Positions 52,305 to 60,576 of a stretch of 64,000 bases of DNA are shown one piece after another. Position 1 is the first letter of the stretch. Each line of letters starts with the position of its first letter. The stretch comes from Stutzerimonas degradans (GTDB lineage: Bacteria; Pseudomonadota; Gammaproteobacteria; Pseudomonadales; Pseudomonadaceae), in the NCBI RefSeq assembly GCF_024448505.1, contig NZ_JAMOHV010000006.1, positions 1-64,000 of the forward strand, in the 5' to 3' direction. The notes under the pieces were generated by a model. The model was not told where the DNA came from. It did no database searches and saw only the letters and a list, made by a program, of their open reading frames with translations. The translations under genes and the position numbers were made by a program.

Positions 52305-54095
52305 ATGCTTTCGGAATCGCTGCCGCTGCTGTTCGTCTGCGCTCTGCTGGTTTGGGTGCTGGTCGCGTTCGTTCGCGAGACCTGGAGCCCGGATATCGTG
52401 GTGGCGATCGCGGTGGCCGTGCTGTTGGCGACGCAGCTGCTCAGCCCAGGCGAGGTACTGAGTGTGCTGTCCAACTCCGCCCCGGTGACCATCGCCTGCA
52501 TGTTCATTCTCTCCGCCGCGCTGGAGCGTACCGGCTGTATCGATGCGCTGGGCAACTGGCTGGGTGATCTGGTCGGAGACAGTCCCACGCGCGTGCTGGC
52601 TGGGTTGATGATCACCGCGCTGGTGGTGTCCGCCTTTCTCAACAACACGCCGGTCGTGGCCATCCTCACGCCGGTGGCGATTGCGCTGGCCAAGCGCGCC
52701 AGCAGTTCGCCATCGAAGCTGCTGATCCCTCTGTCCTACGCCACTGTGCTCGGCGGCATGCTGACCATGATCGGCACCTCGACCAACATCCTCGTCGACG
52801 GCGTCGCGCGCAAGGCCGGCCTGGAGCCCTTCGGCATGTTCGAAATCACCCCCGCGGCGCTGGCCTTCTGCGCAGTTGGTTTCGTCTATCTGATGCTGTT
52901 CAGCCGGCGTCTGCTGCCGGATCGGGAAACGCTGTCCAAGCAGTTGCGCCCGGACCTGGATCGCACTTTCATGAGCGAGCTGCGGGTGCCGTATACCTCG
53001 CCGATGATCGGCAGGACGCTGAGCGAGGCCAATCTCAATGGCGGCAGCGGCCTGCAGGTGCTGCAAGTTAGCCGTGGCGAACAGCAGATCAGCCGTCCCG
53101 AGCACGATTTCGTCCTGCAGGCCGGCGACCTGCTGGTGCTGCACGGTCAGGTGCGCAACGTGGTCGATCTGCGCGAAAGCGGCCACCTCAGCTTCAACCG
53201 CGGCGATGCCTTCGAGACCGTCAGTAGCCAGGACCTGGTGCTGGCCGAGGCCATCGTCGGTCGTGGTTCGCGCTACAGCCACCGGCCGATGCGCGATCTC
53301 GACCTCAGCGCACGCTACGGTATCAACGTGCTGGCCGTGCATCGCCAAGATGCCAACGTCAGCGGCAACCTCGACGACTTCGAACTGCAGTTCGGCGACG
53401 TCATGCTGGTCGAAGGCACTCCGGCGCAGATCAAGCGCTTCGCCGACAATGGCGAGCTGATCAGTCTCAACGCCGTGCAGGAGCGCGCCTACCGCCGCGA
53501 CAAGGCGCCGATCGCCATTCTCGCCACGCTGGCGGTGGTGATTCTGTCCGCCTTCCGCTTCATGCCCATCGAAGGCCTGGCGATCATCGCCGGCGCGGTG
53601 GTGCTGGCCACTCGCTGCCTGGATGTCGAAGAGGCTTACAAGGCGGTCGACTGGAAGGTGCTGAGCCTGATCTTCGGCATGCTGGCGATCAGCATCGCGA
53701 TGGACAAGGTCGGTCTGGTCGATCTGGTGGTGGCCAAGACCATGACCGCACTGCCCGACGCCAGCCCGCTGCTGATGCTCGGTTTCGTCTACCTGCTGAC
53801 CACCATCCTCACCGAGATTCTGTCCAACAATGCCGTGGCGGTGCTGGTCACGCCGGTGGCCATCGGCATCGCCCAGAGTCTCGGTCTCGATCCGCGGCCG
53901 TTCGTGGTGGCCGTGATGTTCGCAGCCAGCGTCAGCTTCGCCACCCCCATCGGCTACCAGACCAACACCTTCGTCTACAACGCCGGCGGCTACCGCTTCA
54001 GCGACTTCATGCGCATCGGTATCCCGTTGAATCTGTTGATGGTAGGGGTTGCGATCGTGGTCATCCCGCTGGTGTGGCCGTTGCACACGGCCTGA
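52305..54095 (+). CDS. SLC13/CitM-type transporter with two RCK_C domains
   Basis: 596 residues. Two halves of hydrophobic helices surround a cytoplasmic insert of about 200 residues with two TrkA-C/RCK_C-like domains (about 225-390). Each half has a hairpin motif typical of the ion-transporter superfamily: LNNTPVVAILTPVAI with STNILVDG, and LSNNAVAVLVTPVAI with IGYQTNTFVY. Such proteins carry sulfate, dicarboxylates or other anions with Na+. The substrate cannot be told; metY next door makes sulfate a possibility. The start at 52305 has AAGGA 7 bases upstream. Confidence 0.85.
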   Translation: MLSESLPLLFVCALLVWVLVAFVRETWSPDIVVAIAVAVLLATQLLSPGEVLSVLSNSAPVTIACMFILSAALERTGCIDALGNWLGDLVGDSPTRVLAGLMITALVVSAFLNNTPVVAILTPVAIALAKRASSSPSKLLIPLSYATVLGGMLTMIGTSTNILVDGVARKAGLEPFGMFEITPAALAFCAVGFVYLMLFSRRLLPDRETLSKQLRPDLDRTFMSELRVPYTSPMIGRTLSEANLNGGSGLQVLQVSRGEQQISRPEHDFVLQAGDLLVLHGQVRNVVDLRESGHLSFNRGDAFETVSSQDLVLAEAIVGRGSRYSHRPMRDLDLSARYGINVLAVHRQDANVSGNLDDFELQFGDVMLVEGTPAQIKRFADNGELISLNAVQERAYRRDKAPIAILATLAVVILSAFRFMPIEGLAIIAGAVVLATRCLDVEEAYKAVDWKVLSLIFGMLAISIAMDKVGLVDLVVAKTMTALPDASPLLMLGFVYLLTTILTEILSNNAVAVLVTPVAIGIAQSLGLDPRPFVVAVMFAASVSFATPIGYQTNTFVYNAGGYRFSDFMRIGIPLNLLMVGVAIVVIPLVWPLHTA

Positions 54096-54197
54096 GCACC
54101 GAGCCCTTAATCCCGTGCCGCTTGCGCTGAGTCATTGATCCGGCGCGCATTCCGTTTCAAGCTCCGGTTTTTCGTCGAACAACAACAGGAGCGCGAC

Positions 54198-55475
54198 ATG
54201 AAACTGGAAACCTTGGCCATCCACGCCGGTTACAGCCCGGACCCGACCACCAAGGCGGTCGCCGTACCGATCTACCAGACCACGTCCTACGCCTTCGACA
54301 ATACCCAGCATGGCGCCGACCTGTTCGACCTCAAGGTGCCGGGCAACATCTATACGCGCATCATGAACCCCACCACCGATGTGCTCGAACAGCGCGTCGC
54401 GGCGCTGGAAGGCGGGGTTGCCGCGCTGGCGGTAGCGTCGGGGATGGCGGCGATCACCTACGCCATCCAGACCATCGCCGAAGTCGGCGACAACATCGTC
54501 TCGGTGGCCAAGCTCTATGGCGGCACCTACAACCTGTTCGCCCATACTCTGCCACGCCAGGGCATCGAAGTACGCTTCGCCCCCCACGACGACATCGCCG
54601 CGCTGGAAGCACTGATCGATGAGCGCACCAAAGCGGTGTTCTGCGAGTCCATCGGCAACCCGGCCGGCAACATCATCGATATCCAGGCCCTGGCCGACGC
54701 CGCGCATCGCCACGGCGTACCGCTGATCGTCGACAACACCGTCGCCACGCCGGTGCTCTGCCGCCCCTTCGAGCACGGTGCCGATATCGTCGTGCACGCG
54801 CTGACCAAGTACATGGGCGGCCACGGCACCAGCATCGGCGGTATCGTCGTCGACTCCGGCAAGTTCCCGTGGGCGCAGCACAAGACGCGATTTCCCCTGC
54901 TCAACACACCGGATGTCTCCTACCACGGTGTGACCTACACCGAGGCCTTCGGCCCGGCGGCGTTCATCGGCCGCTGCCGTGTGGTGCCGCTGCGCAATAT
55001 GGGCGCGGCGATCTCGCCGTTCAATTCGTTCCTGATCCTGCAGGGTCTGGAAACCTTGGCGCTGCGCATGGAGCGCCACTGCGAGAATGCGCAGAAGGTC
55101 GCCGAGTTCCTGCAGGCCCACCCACAGGTGGCCTGGGTGAAGTACGCCGGGCTGGCGGACCATCCCGAGCACGGCCTGGCGCGCCGCTATATGGGCGGTC
55201 GCCCGGCATCGATTCTCTGCTTCGGCATCGTCGGCGGCATGGAAGCCGGCGCCCGCTTCATCGACGCGCTGAAACTGGTCCTGCGCCTGGTCAACATCGG
55301 CGACGCCAAGTCGCTGGCCTGCCACCCGGCAAGCACCACCCACCGCCAGCTCAACGCCGAGGAACTGGCGCGCGCCGGCGTCTCCCAGGACCTGATCCGG
55401 CTGTCGATCGGCATCGAGCATATCGACGACATTCTCGCCGACCTCAGCCAGGCGCTCGAAGCCGCCCAGGCCTGA
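54198..55475 (+). CDS. metY: O-acetylhomoserine sulfhydrylase
   Basis: PLP enzyme of the Cys/Met metabolism family that makes homocysteine (or methionine) from O-acetyl- or O-succinylhomoserine and sulfide or methanethiol. 425 residues, the longer MetY type. PLP lysine K204 in ALTKYMGGHGTSIGG; NPTTDVLEQRVAALEGG near residue 57. The start at 54198 carries an AGGAG ribosome-binding site. Confidence 0.93.
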   Translation: MKLETLAIHAGYSPDPTTKAVAVPIYQTTSYAFDNTQHGADLFDLKVPGNIYTRIMNPTTDVLEQRVAALEGGVAALAVASGMAAITYAIQTIAEVGDNIVSVAKLYGGTYNLFAHTLPRQGIEVRFAPHDDIAALEALIDERTKAVFCESIGNPAGNIIDIQALADAAHRHGVPLIVDNTVATPVLCRPFEHGADIVVHALTKYMGGHGTSIGGIVVDSGKFPWAQHKTRFPLLNTPDVSYHGVTYTEAFGPAAFIGRCRVVPLRNMGAAISPFNSFLILQGLETLALRMERHCENAQKVAEFLQAHPQVAWVKYAGLADHPEHGLARRYMGGRPASILCFGIVGGMEAGARFIDALKLVLRLVNIGDAKSLACHPASTTHRQLNAEELARAGVSQDLIRLSIGIEHIDDILADLSQALEAAQA

Positions 55476-55553
55476 CCGCCGCCCGCGGCGCGATCCTTGA
55501 TATCGCGCCGCGCGGCTCCACATTATTCGGCATATCGCCTGTGGAGCCTCGCC

Positions 55554-55988
55554 ATGACCGAGTCACTGATCATTCCCTGCGCACACTGCGCCGGCCTCAA
55601 CCGGATTCCCGCCAACCGCCTGCACGACGCGCCGCATTGCGGCCGCTGCAAGGCCGAAGTCCTGCCGGACAAGCCCTTCGACCTGCAGCAAAGTCAGTTC
55701 GCCAGCCAGCTCAAGGGCGACTTGCCCTTACTGGTCGATGTCTGGGCCAGCTGGTGCGGCCCGTGTCGCAGCTTCGCCCCGACCTTCGCCGAAGCCGCCC
55801 GCCAGCTGCAGGGCCGCTGCCGCCTGGCCAAGCTCGATAGCGAAGCCAACCCGCAGCTTTCTACGCAGCTGGGTATCCGCTCGATTCCCAGCCTGCTGCT
55901 GTTTCGCGACGGTCGTGAGGTGGCTCGCCAAAGCGGCGCACTGCCATTGCCGCAGCTGCTGACCTGGCTGCGCCAGCACGGCATCTGA
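55554..55988 (+). CDS. trxC: Thioredoxin 2
   Basis: 144 residues. An N-terminal zinc-binding domain with C9, C12, C29 and C32 precedes a thioredoxin fold with active site WCGPC at 67-71. TrxC is a cytosolic disulfide reductase linked to oxidative stress. The start at 55554 (MTESLIIPCAHC) is fixed by the zinc cysteines. It follows metY by 78 bases. Confidence 0.95.
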   Translation: MTESLIIPCAHCAGLNRIPANRLHDAPHCGRCKAEVLPDKPFDLQQSQFASQLKGDLPLLVDVWASWCGPCRSFAPTFAEAARQLQGRCRLAKLDSEANPQLSTQLGIRSIPSLLLFRDGREVARQSGALPLPQLLTWLRQHGI

Positions 55989-56066
55989 CCGCAGGTCCGG
56001 AGCGCCTGAACGATCAGGACGGCGATTCGGTCCACCGCACAGATCCATCTGTCCGGAGACGCCCTC

Positions 56067-56360
56067 ATGTTCGGCAATACCACCCGCACGTTTGAAGTGA
56101 ACTACATCTACCAGAACGATCCGCGCGCACAGATCATCGAGTCGCAGGACGAAAGCCTGTCGAACGCCACGGCCGCTGCGCACCTGATCCGCCTGCATCA
56201 TGCCGATGCGGAAAACGGTCTGGTGATGCCTGAAGCGGATGCCGCTGGCGAGGAGCTGCTCAGGCAGGCAGAGATTCTCGGCATCACCGATATCCGCGTG
56301 ACCCGGCTGGTGCACGAGCACACGCCGGGCACTACGCCGGGCCACCATCAGCAGCCCTGA
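56067..56360 (+). CDS. Conserved hypothetical protein (97 residues)
   Basis: Not recognised. A soluble, acidic 97-residue protein with the pattern FEVNYIYQNDPRAQIIES, no signal peptide, membrane helix or cysteine, and a His/Thr/Gly-rich tail. The ATG at 56067 has GGAG 11 bases upstream (CCGGAGACGCC). It has codon use like its neighbours and is convergent with the DUF4105 gene, so it is likely real, but no function can be given. Confidence 0.7.
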   Translation: MFGNTTRTFEVNYIYQNDPRAQIIESQDESLSNATAAAHLIRLHHADAENGLVMPEADAAGEELLRQAEILGITDIRVTRLVHEHTPGTTPGHHQQP

Positions 56361-56376
56361 TACACCTGCCGCCGCT

Positions 56377-58230
56377 TCAGTAGAAGTACCAGCGCAGCTG
56401 AACCTGAAACTCCGTTTCCGGTTCGGCACGGTGACTGAAGCTGCGCTCAAGGCCGACCCGCAGGCCGGCGGTGTCACGCAGCTCGAACTGCTGAGCGAGG
56501 CTGATCCGCCGCCGCACCTCGCCGTTGTGGAAGTAGTCGCCGCGCGCCTCCAGCAGCAAGTTGCCGGCGCCGTTGCGCCAGAGCAGCCCACTGTCGAAGC
56601 CCGCTGCCGGACTGATCACCGCGCCGAATTCCGGATGGTGCTCCAGGCGCGCGGTGGCCAGGGCGAAACCGAGCAGATCCTCGCGCAGCTGCCAGGTGAA
56701 GCCGCCGCCGCCATTCAGATGACCGACCAGCCGATCGTCGCCGTCGCCCTCGGCAATCCGCTCCAGCCCCGCCGCGATCTGCCACGACCACGGCCGCAGC
56801 AGCGGCGTGAGTGGCGTCAGCGAGCGGATTCCAGCCAGGTCCAGCCGCTGCAGCTTCCAGTGGTTGCCCTCGTACTGACGCAGACGCAGCTGGGCGATCT
56901 CGATCTGTGCGCCGAGCGGGAAGCCTTCCAGGTTGTCGATCAGGTCGTGATAGGCCATGCGCAGCCCGTATTCGGCGAAGGCCCGCTCATCGCGGCTGCC
57001 GACGCCGAACTGCAGGGTGCGCGATTCATGGCCGTTTTCCGGCAGCACCGGGCGCTCGACGTCCAGGCGCGGCGGCGGGTTGCGATTGATCGCCTGCAGC
57101 AGACGGTAACTGTGCGCGGCATTCGCCGGATCGCGCTCCTCACCAGTCACCCGGTAGCGCACCAGGCGATAGGCGCCGTCCTGAATCAGTGCCCGCCGCT
57201 CGCTCGGCAGCGCCTGGAAATCGTCCCGTTCGAGCTGCTGAGGATCGTCGGCCAACTGGCGTACCCAGCGCAGCTCCTCGCTCTCGAGCGGTGCGGTACG
57301 GGTCAGCAGTTCACGCTCGCGCGACGGCCGATAGTCGATGTCGGCGACCAGCCCGGCGTCGATCACCGCGCGCACGGTATCGGCCGGAATGGCGGTCAGC
57401 GGGAACTGTGCAGTCAATCTCAGGCCGGGCCGGGCAACCTCCAGCAGTTCAAGCAGACGGTAGGAACAGTTCTCGTCGAAGAAGAAGTAGTCGAAGCGAA
57501 TCTGCTTGAGCTCCCAGACATGCTCGAGCATTCGGCCCGTTTCGTCCGGCGTCAGATTCAGCCGGTACTCCCACAGATCACGATTCTCCAGGCGGCTGTA
57601 TTCGCCGATCTTCTCGCGGTAGGGCAAGAGCGAGAACAGTCCCGGATAACCGCCCATCAGGCCCTTCCATGCGTAGAGGACGCTGTTGTCCATCCCTTCG
57701 ATGTAGGCGCCGAAGTTGAGTGCCGAACTCAGCAGCGGACTGCCCTGGGTATCGATATCGGCTTGGTCGATGCGCAGCAGGGTGTGGCCGAACATCGACG
57801 ACGGGCTGTTGAGATAGGCCGCCGGAAAGACCAGCACGGTACTGTGCGGCGCGACGTCGGCGTACCAGGTGCGGAACTCCTTGCACTCGACGGTCGGCAG
57901 GTCGGTAAGGCTCAGCCGCTCGCGCAACCAGCGCGTGCGCGCCGGGAAAACACACTGGGGGTGACGGTCGCCAGCGCTCGCCGGCGCGTAGAGCGCGGCA
58001 AGGGTCGCCGCCAGCTCGGCAGCAGGATCATGTTCACCGCCGTCGGCCAGGAAGAAATCGTCGTCATCGACATAGCTGCGCCAACCGCCCAGCTTGCCGC
58101 TCTCGTAATGTCCGAGCGAGTGCCAGTAGGGCTCGTCGGCCAGCGATCGCAGCGTGGAATCGTCAGGTGGGGCAGACAGCGCGAGGGTGCTCGCGCTACA
58201 GAGCGCCAGCAGTAGCAGGGGTCGAAGCAT
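56377..58230 (-). CDS. DUF4105 (Lnb N-terminal periplasmic domain) protein
   Basis: 617 residues, exported (signal MLRPLLLLALCSASTLALSA). The N-terminal half (about 90-290) is the DUF4105 domain with H149 in SPSSMFGHTLLRID and N254-C255 in FFDENCSYRLLELL, which look like a Cys/His hydrolase pair. The C-terminal half is rich in alternating aromatic/charged strands ending in RWYFY, consistent with an outer-membrane beta-barrel. A localised hydrolase or chaperone at the outer membrane is my inference. It is paired with the DUF3015 gene upstream. Confidence 0.82.
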   Translation of the reverse strand: MLRPLLLLALCSASTLALSAPPDDSTLRSLADEPYWHSLGHYESGKLGGWRSYVDDDDFFLADGGEHDPAAELAATLAALYAPASAGDRHPQCVFPARTRWLRERLSLTDLPTVECKEFRTWYADVAPHSTVLVFPAAYLNSPSSMFGHTLLRIDQADIDTQGSPLLSSALNFGAYIEGMDNSVLYAWKGLMGGYPGLFSLLPYREKIGEYSRLENRDLWEYRLNLTPDETGRMLEHVWELKQIRFDYFFFDENCSYRLLELLEVARPGLRLTAQFPLTAIPADTVRAVIDAGLVADIDYRPSRERELLTRTAPLESEELRWVRQLADDPQQLERDDFQALPSERRALIQDGAYRLVRYRVTGEERDPANAAHSYRLLQAINRNPPPRLDVERPVLPENGHESRTLQFGVGSRDERAFAEYGLRMAYHDLIDNLEGFPLGAQIEIAQLRLRQYEGNHWKLQRLDLAGIRSLTPLTPLLRPWSWQIAAGLERIAEGDGDDRLVGHLNGGGGFTWQLREDLLGFALATARLEHHPEFGAVISPAAGFDSGLLWRNGAGNLLLEARGDYFHNGEVRRRISLAQQFELRDTAGLRVGLERSFSHRAEPETEFQVQLRWYFY

Positions 58231-58258
58231 ATTCGGCCAATGGCAAGCAGATACGAAA

Positions 58259-58278
58259 GTGCCCGCCGGAGCGGGCAC
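58259..58278 (-). terminator. Hairpin between DUF3015 and DUF4105 genes
   Basis: Perfect 8-bp stem GTGCCCGC / GCGGGCAC around CGGA, followed on the minus strand by TTTC. It may partially end the DUF3015 transcript, giving more of the small protein than of the large one. Confidence 0.6.
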
Positions 58279-58297
58279 GAGAGAAGGAGCGTGAAAC

Positions 58298-58786
58298 TCA
58301 GGCCTGCTCGGCGTACTGAGCCAGGCGAGCGTCCTGCTTGAGCACCGCCAGGGTGGCGGCATGCACCTGCTCGGCGGTCACGTCAGCGGAGCTGAAGATC
58401 TCGTCGAAGTGTGCCTGGGTGACGCTGGCGAAATGCGCGCGATCCTCGGGCTTGATGCCGAGGACGACGGCGTAGGTGGTCAGAGCCTCACCTTCGCCCA
58501 TCGCCATGTCTTCGGACAGCTCGGTCATGATGCTGCCCAGCACGATCATGGACTTGCCGTTGTACTGCAGCGCGCCATCGGTCGAGCAACCGTTGGTGCC
58601 GGAGGTCATGCCGAAGGTGGCGTTACCGGAAGTGCCGTTGGTGGTCGAAGCCACCAGGTGGGAGGGCAGGCCGCGCTGGCCTTCGAACAGCATGTTGCCC
58701 CAGCCGCAACCTGGGCCACCCGGTGCGGTGGCGAAGGCACTGGCCGATGCGGAGAGGAGCAGGGACGCTAGCAGAATCCGTTTCAT
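58298..58786 (-). CDS. DUF3015 family exported protein
   Basis: 162 residues. Signal peptide about 1-20 (KRILLASLLLSASASAFA). The mature start GGPGCGWGNMLFEGQRG and a second cysteine (C27 and C67) suggest one disulfide; many Ser/Thr/Gly/Asn around 46-66. Family of unknown function, recurrently found next to DUF4105 genes. It is upstream of the DUF4105 gene on the same strand. Confidence 0.85.
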   Translation of the reverse strand: MKRILLASLLLSASASAFATAPGGPGCGWGNMLFEGQRGLPSHLVASTTNGTSGNATFGMTSGTNGCSTDGALQYNGKSMIVLGSIMTELSEDMAMGEGEALTTYAVVLGIKPEDRAHFASVTQAHFDEIFSSADVTAEQVHAATLAVLKQDARLAQYAEQA

Positions 58787-59055
58787 GATCGTTCTCTTGT
58801 GCGTGAGGAAAAGGCCGGCGCCCTCGCCGGCTGCGGTGTAGCTTTGGCAGAGCGGCGAGCGGTGTCAAGCCAGAAAGCCATTCGCTGCTGAATGGTTCAA
58901 GCTAAAGCGGTTGCAGCCACGCATCCACCCCTCGTCGGCGCACACCAAAAGAACAGATACCTGCGCAAAATCATGTCAACTTGCCATCACACCATGATAG
59001 CTTCCGCGCCGCGCGTCACGGAGCGCGCATGAAAAACAGACAACAAGGAGCTGTC
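58787..59055. other. Divergent region DUF3015-lipoprotein
   Basis: 269 bases with no ORF of note. A hairpin GCCGGCG/CGCCGGC is near 58817-58834. Promoters for both divergent genes should lie here; none was clear enough to place. Confidence 0.4.
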
Positions 59056-59481
59056 GTGAAACTCACCCCTATTCTTCTCGCTGGTGCGATCCTGGCTTCC
59101 ACCGGCTGCGCGAGCGGCCTGAATTCTTATCAGGAATCCGAGCTGCGCCACTTCGAAGCCGCCGGCCTGGCGGTCGAGGAAAAGAGCCCAGCGCTGGGTA
59201 CCGCGCTGGGTCTGCTTCCCGGCGGCGGTTCGTTCTACGGTCGTGAGTACGGCCTTGGCGTGGTCAATCTGCTGTTCTGGCCGCTTTCCATTCTGTGGGA
59301 TCCGGTCAGTGGCCACAGCGCAGCGGAAACCATCAACTACCACGCCACCAAGCATCACGTCAGCAAGTTGGAAAATGGCGAGCTGGACAAGCTGGAAGAC
59401 CAGCTGGCACAGAACCAGATCGACATGACCCAGTTCACCCTGCAGAAGCGCAAGATCGAAGCGAAGTACCGCTACAACTGA
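59056..59481 (+). CDS. Small predicted outer-membrane lipoprotein
   Basis: 141 residues with a GTG start 5 bases after AAGGAG. Lipobox LASTGC with lipidated C18 followed by Ala, so outer-membrane sorting is expected. The mature protein has a glycine-rich hydrophobic stretch (LGLLPGGGSFYGREYGLG, VVNLLFWPLSILW) and a basic/acidic helical tail (DKLEDQLAQNQ). Function unknown. An upstream in-frame ATG at 59029 would hide the lipobox deeper and is less likely. Confidence 0.8.
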   Translation: MKLTPILLAGAILASTGCASGLNSYQESELRHFEAAGLAVEEKSPALGTALGLLPGGGSFYGREYGLGVVNLLFWPLSILWDPVSGHSAAETINYHATKHHVSKLENGELDKLEDQLAQNQIDMTQFTLQKRKIEAKYRYN

Positions 59482-59529
59482 TCGAGCGCTCCGTGCCGGC
59501 CCTCAGCCGGCACGGACTCTCACTGCACG

Positions 59530-60429
59530 CTAGCGGGCAGCAAGCGCCTCACGCGTGACCAGCTCGATGAAGGCGCGCGTCAGCGGTGACTGCTCCTGAC
59601 GGCGCTTGACCAGCCAGACGGCGGTGGTCGCGTCCTTGTCCAGCAGGGTACGAAATGCCACGCCGTCGATGCGGATGCGCTGGAACGACGCCGGCAGCAC
59701 CGAAACCCCCAGCCCAGCAGCGACCAGGCCGATGATGGTCAGCGCCTCGTTCGCCTCCTGGGCGATGCGCGGGTTGAAGCCGGCCTGACGCGCCAGGTTG
59801 AGCAACTGGTCGTAGAGCCCGGTGCCGTAGCTGCGCGGAAAGAACACGAATGGCTCGGCGGCCAACTCGGCCAGGCAGATGCCCTCCTCGCTACCGCTCG
59901 CCAACGGATGGCCGGCGTGCATCAGCGCCACCAGCGGCTCGCTGAACAGCTCCGTGGTCTGCAGGCCGGCCGGCAGCGCGAACGGGCGGATCATGCCGAC
60001 CTGCAGCGTCTCATCCTGCACCGCCTCCACCACCTGCTTGCTGGTCATCTCCTGCAGCGCCAGATGCACGGCTGGAAAGGCTTCGCGGAAAGCCAGAATC
60101 GCCCGCGGCAGAATCGAGGTGAACGGCGCCGAGGAGGTGAAACCGATCTGCAGCTCGCCGATCTCGCCCTGATTGGCGCGGCGCACCACATCCACCGACT
60201 TGTCGACCTGCACCAGCGTGCGGCGGGTTTCCTCGAGAAACAGCCGACCGGCATCGGTCAGCGAAACCCTACGGTTGGTGCGATCGAACAGGCGCACCCC
60301 CAGCTCGGCTTCCAACGCCTGGATCTGCTGGCTCAGCGGCGGCTGGGAAATGCGCAGCAGCTCGGCGGCACGGCCGAAGTGCAGCTCCTCGGCCACAGCG
60401 ACGAAATACCGCAAATGGCGTAGCTCCAT
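59530..60429 (-). CDS. LysR-family transcriptional regulator
   Basis: 299 residues: N-terminal winged helix (MELRHLRYFVAVAEELHFGRAAELLRISQPPLSQQI) and a LysR substrate-binding domain resembling the BenM/CatM group (IGFTSSAPFTSILPRAI). It is divergent from the MFS gene with a compound dyad (60443-60471) 13 bases from its own start, so it probably autoregulates and controls the exporter. The effector is unknown. Confidence 0.92.
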   Translation of the reverse strand: MELRHLRYFVAVAEELHFGRAAELLRISQPPLSQQIQALEAELGVRLFDRTNRRVSLTDAGRLFLEETRRTLVQVDKSVDVVRRANQGEIGELQIGFTSSAPFTSILPRAILAFREAFPAVHLALQEMTSKQVVEAVQDETLQVGMIRPFALPAGLQTTELFSEPLVALMHAGHPLASGSEEGICLAELAAEPFVFFPRSYGTGLYDQLLNLARQAGFNPRIAQEANEALTIIGLVAAGLGVSVLPASFQRIRIDGVAFRTLLDKDATTAVWLVKRRQEQSPLTRAFIELVTREALAAR

Positions 60430-60442
60430 GACGACCTCTTTG

Positions 60443-60471
60443 ATTCGCCAATCATATTGATTGGGTCGAAT
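60443..60471. promoter_or_regulatory. Compound dyad in the LysR/MFS intergenic region
   Basis: CCAATC-ATATT-GATTGG (60448-60464) is flanked by ATTCG (60443-60447) and CGAAT (60467-60471), a nested inverted repeat in an otherwise GC-rich region. It fits a LysR T-N11-A type operator. The AT-rich TAATATATT just beyond may hold a -10. Confidence 0.7.
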
Positions 60472-60576
60472 AATATATTGGAAACATTAAACAAAGCTCC
60501 CTATCGTTCTCCTTATCAGCCTGCGATCCCGACGCTCAACGAACGTCGAGCGGGTGAACGACAGCGAGAATCGGCG

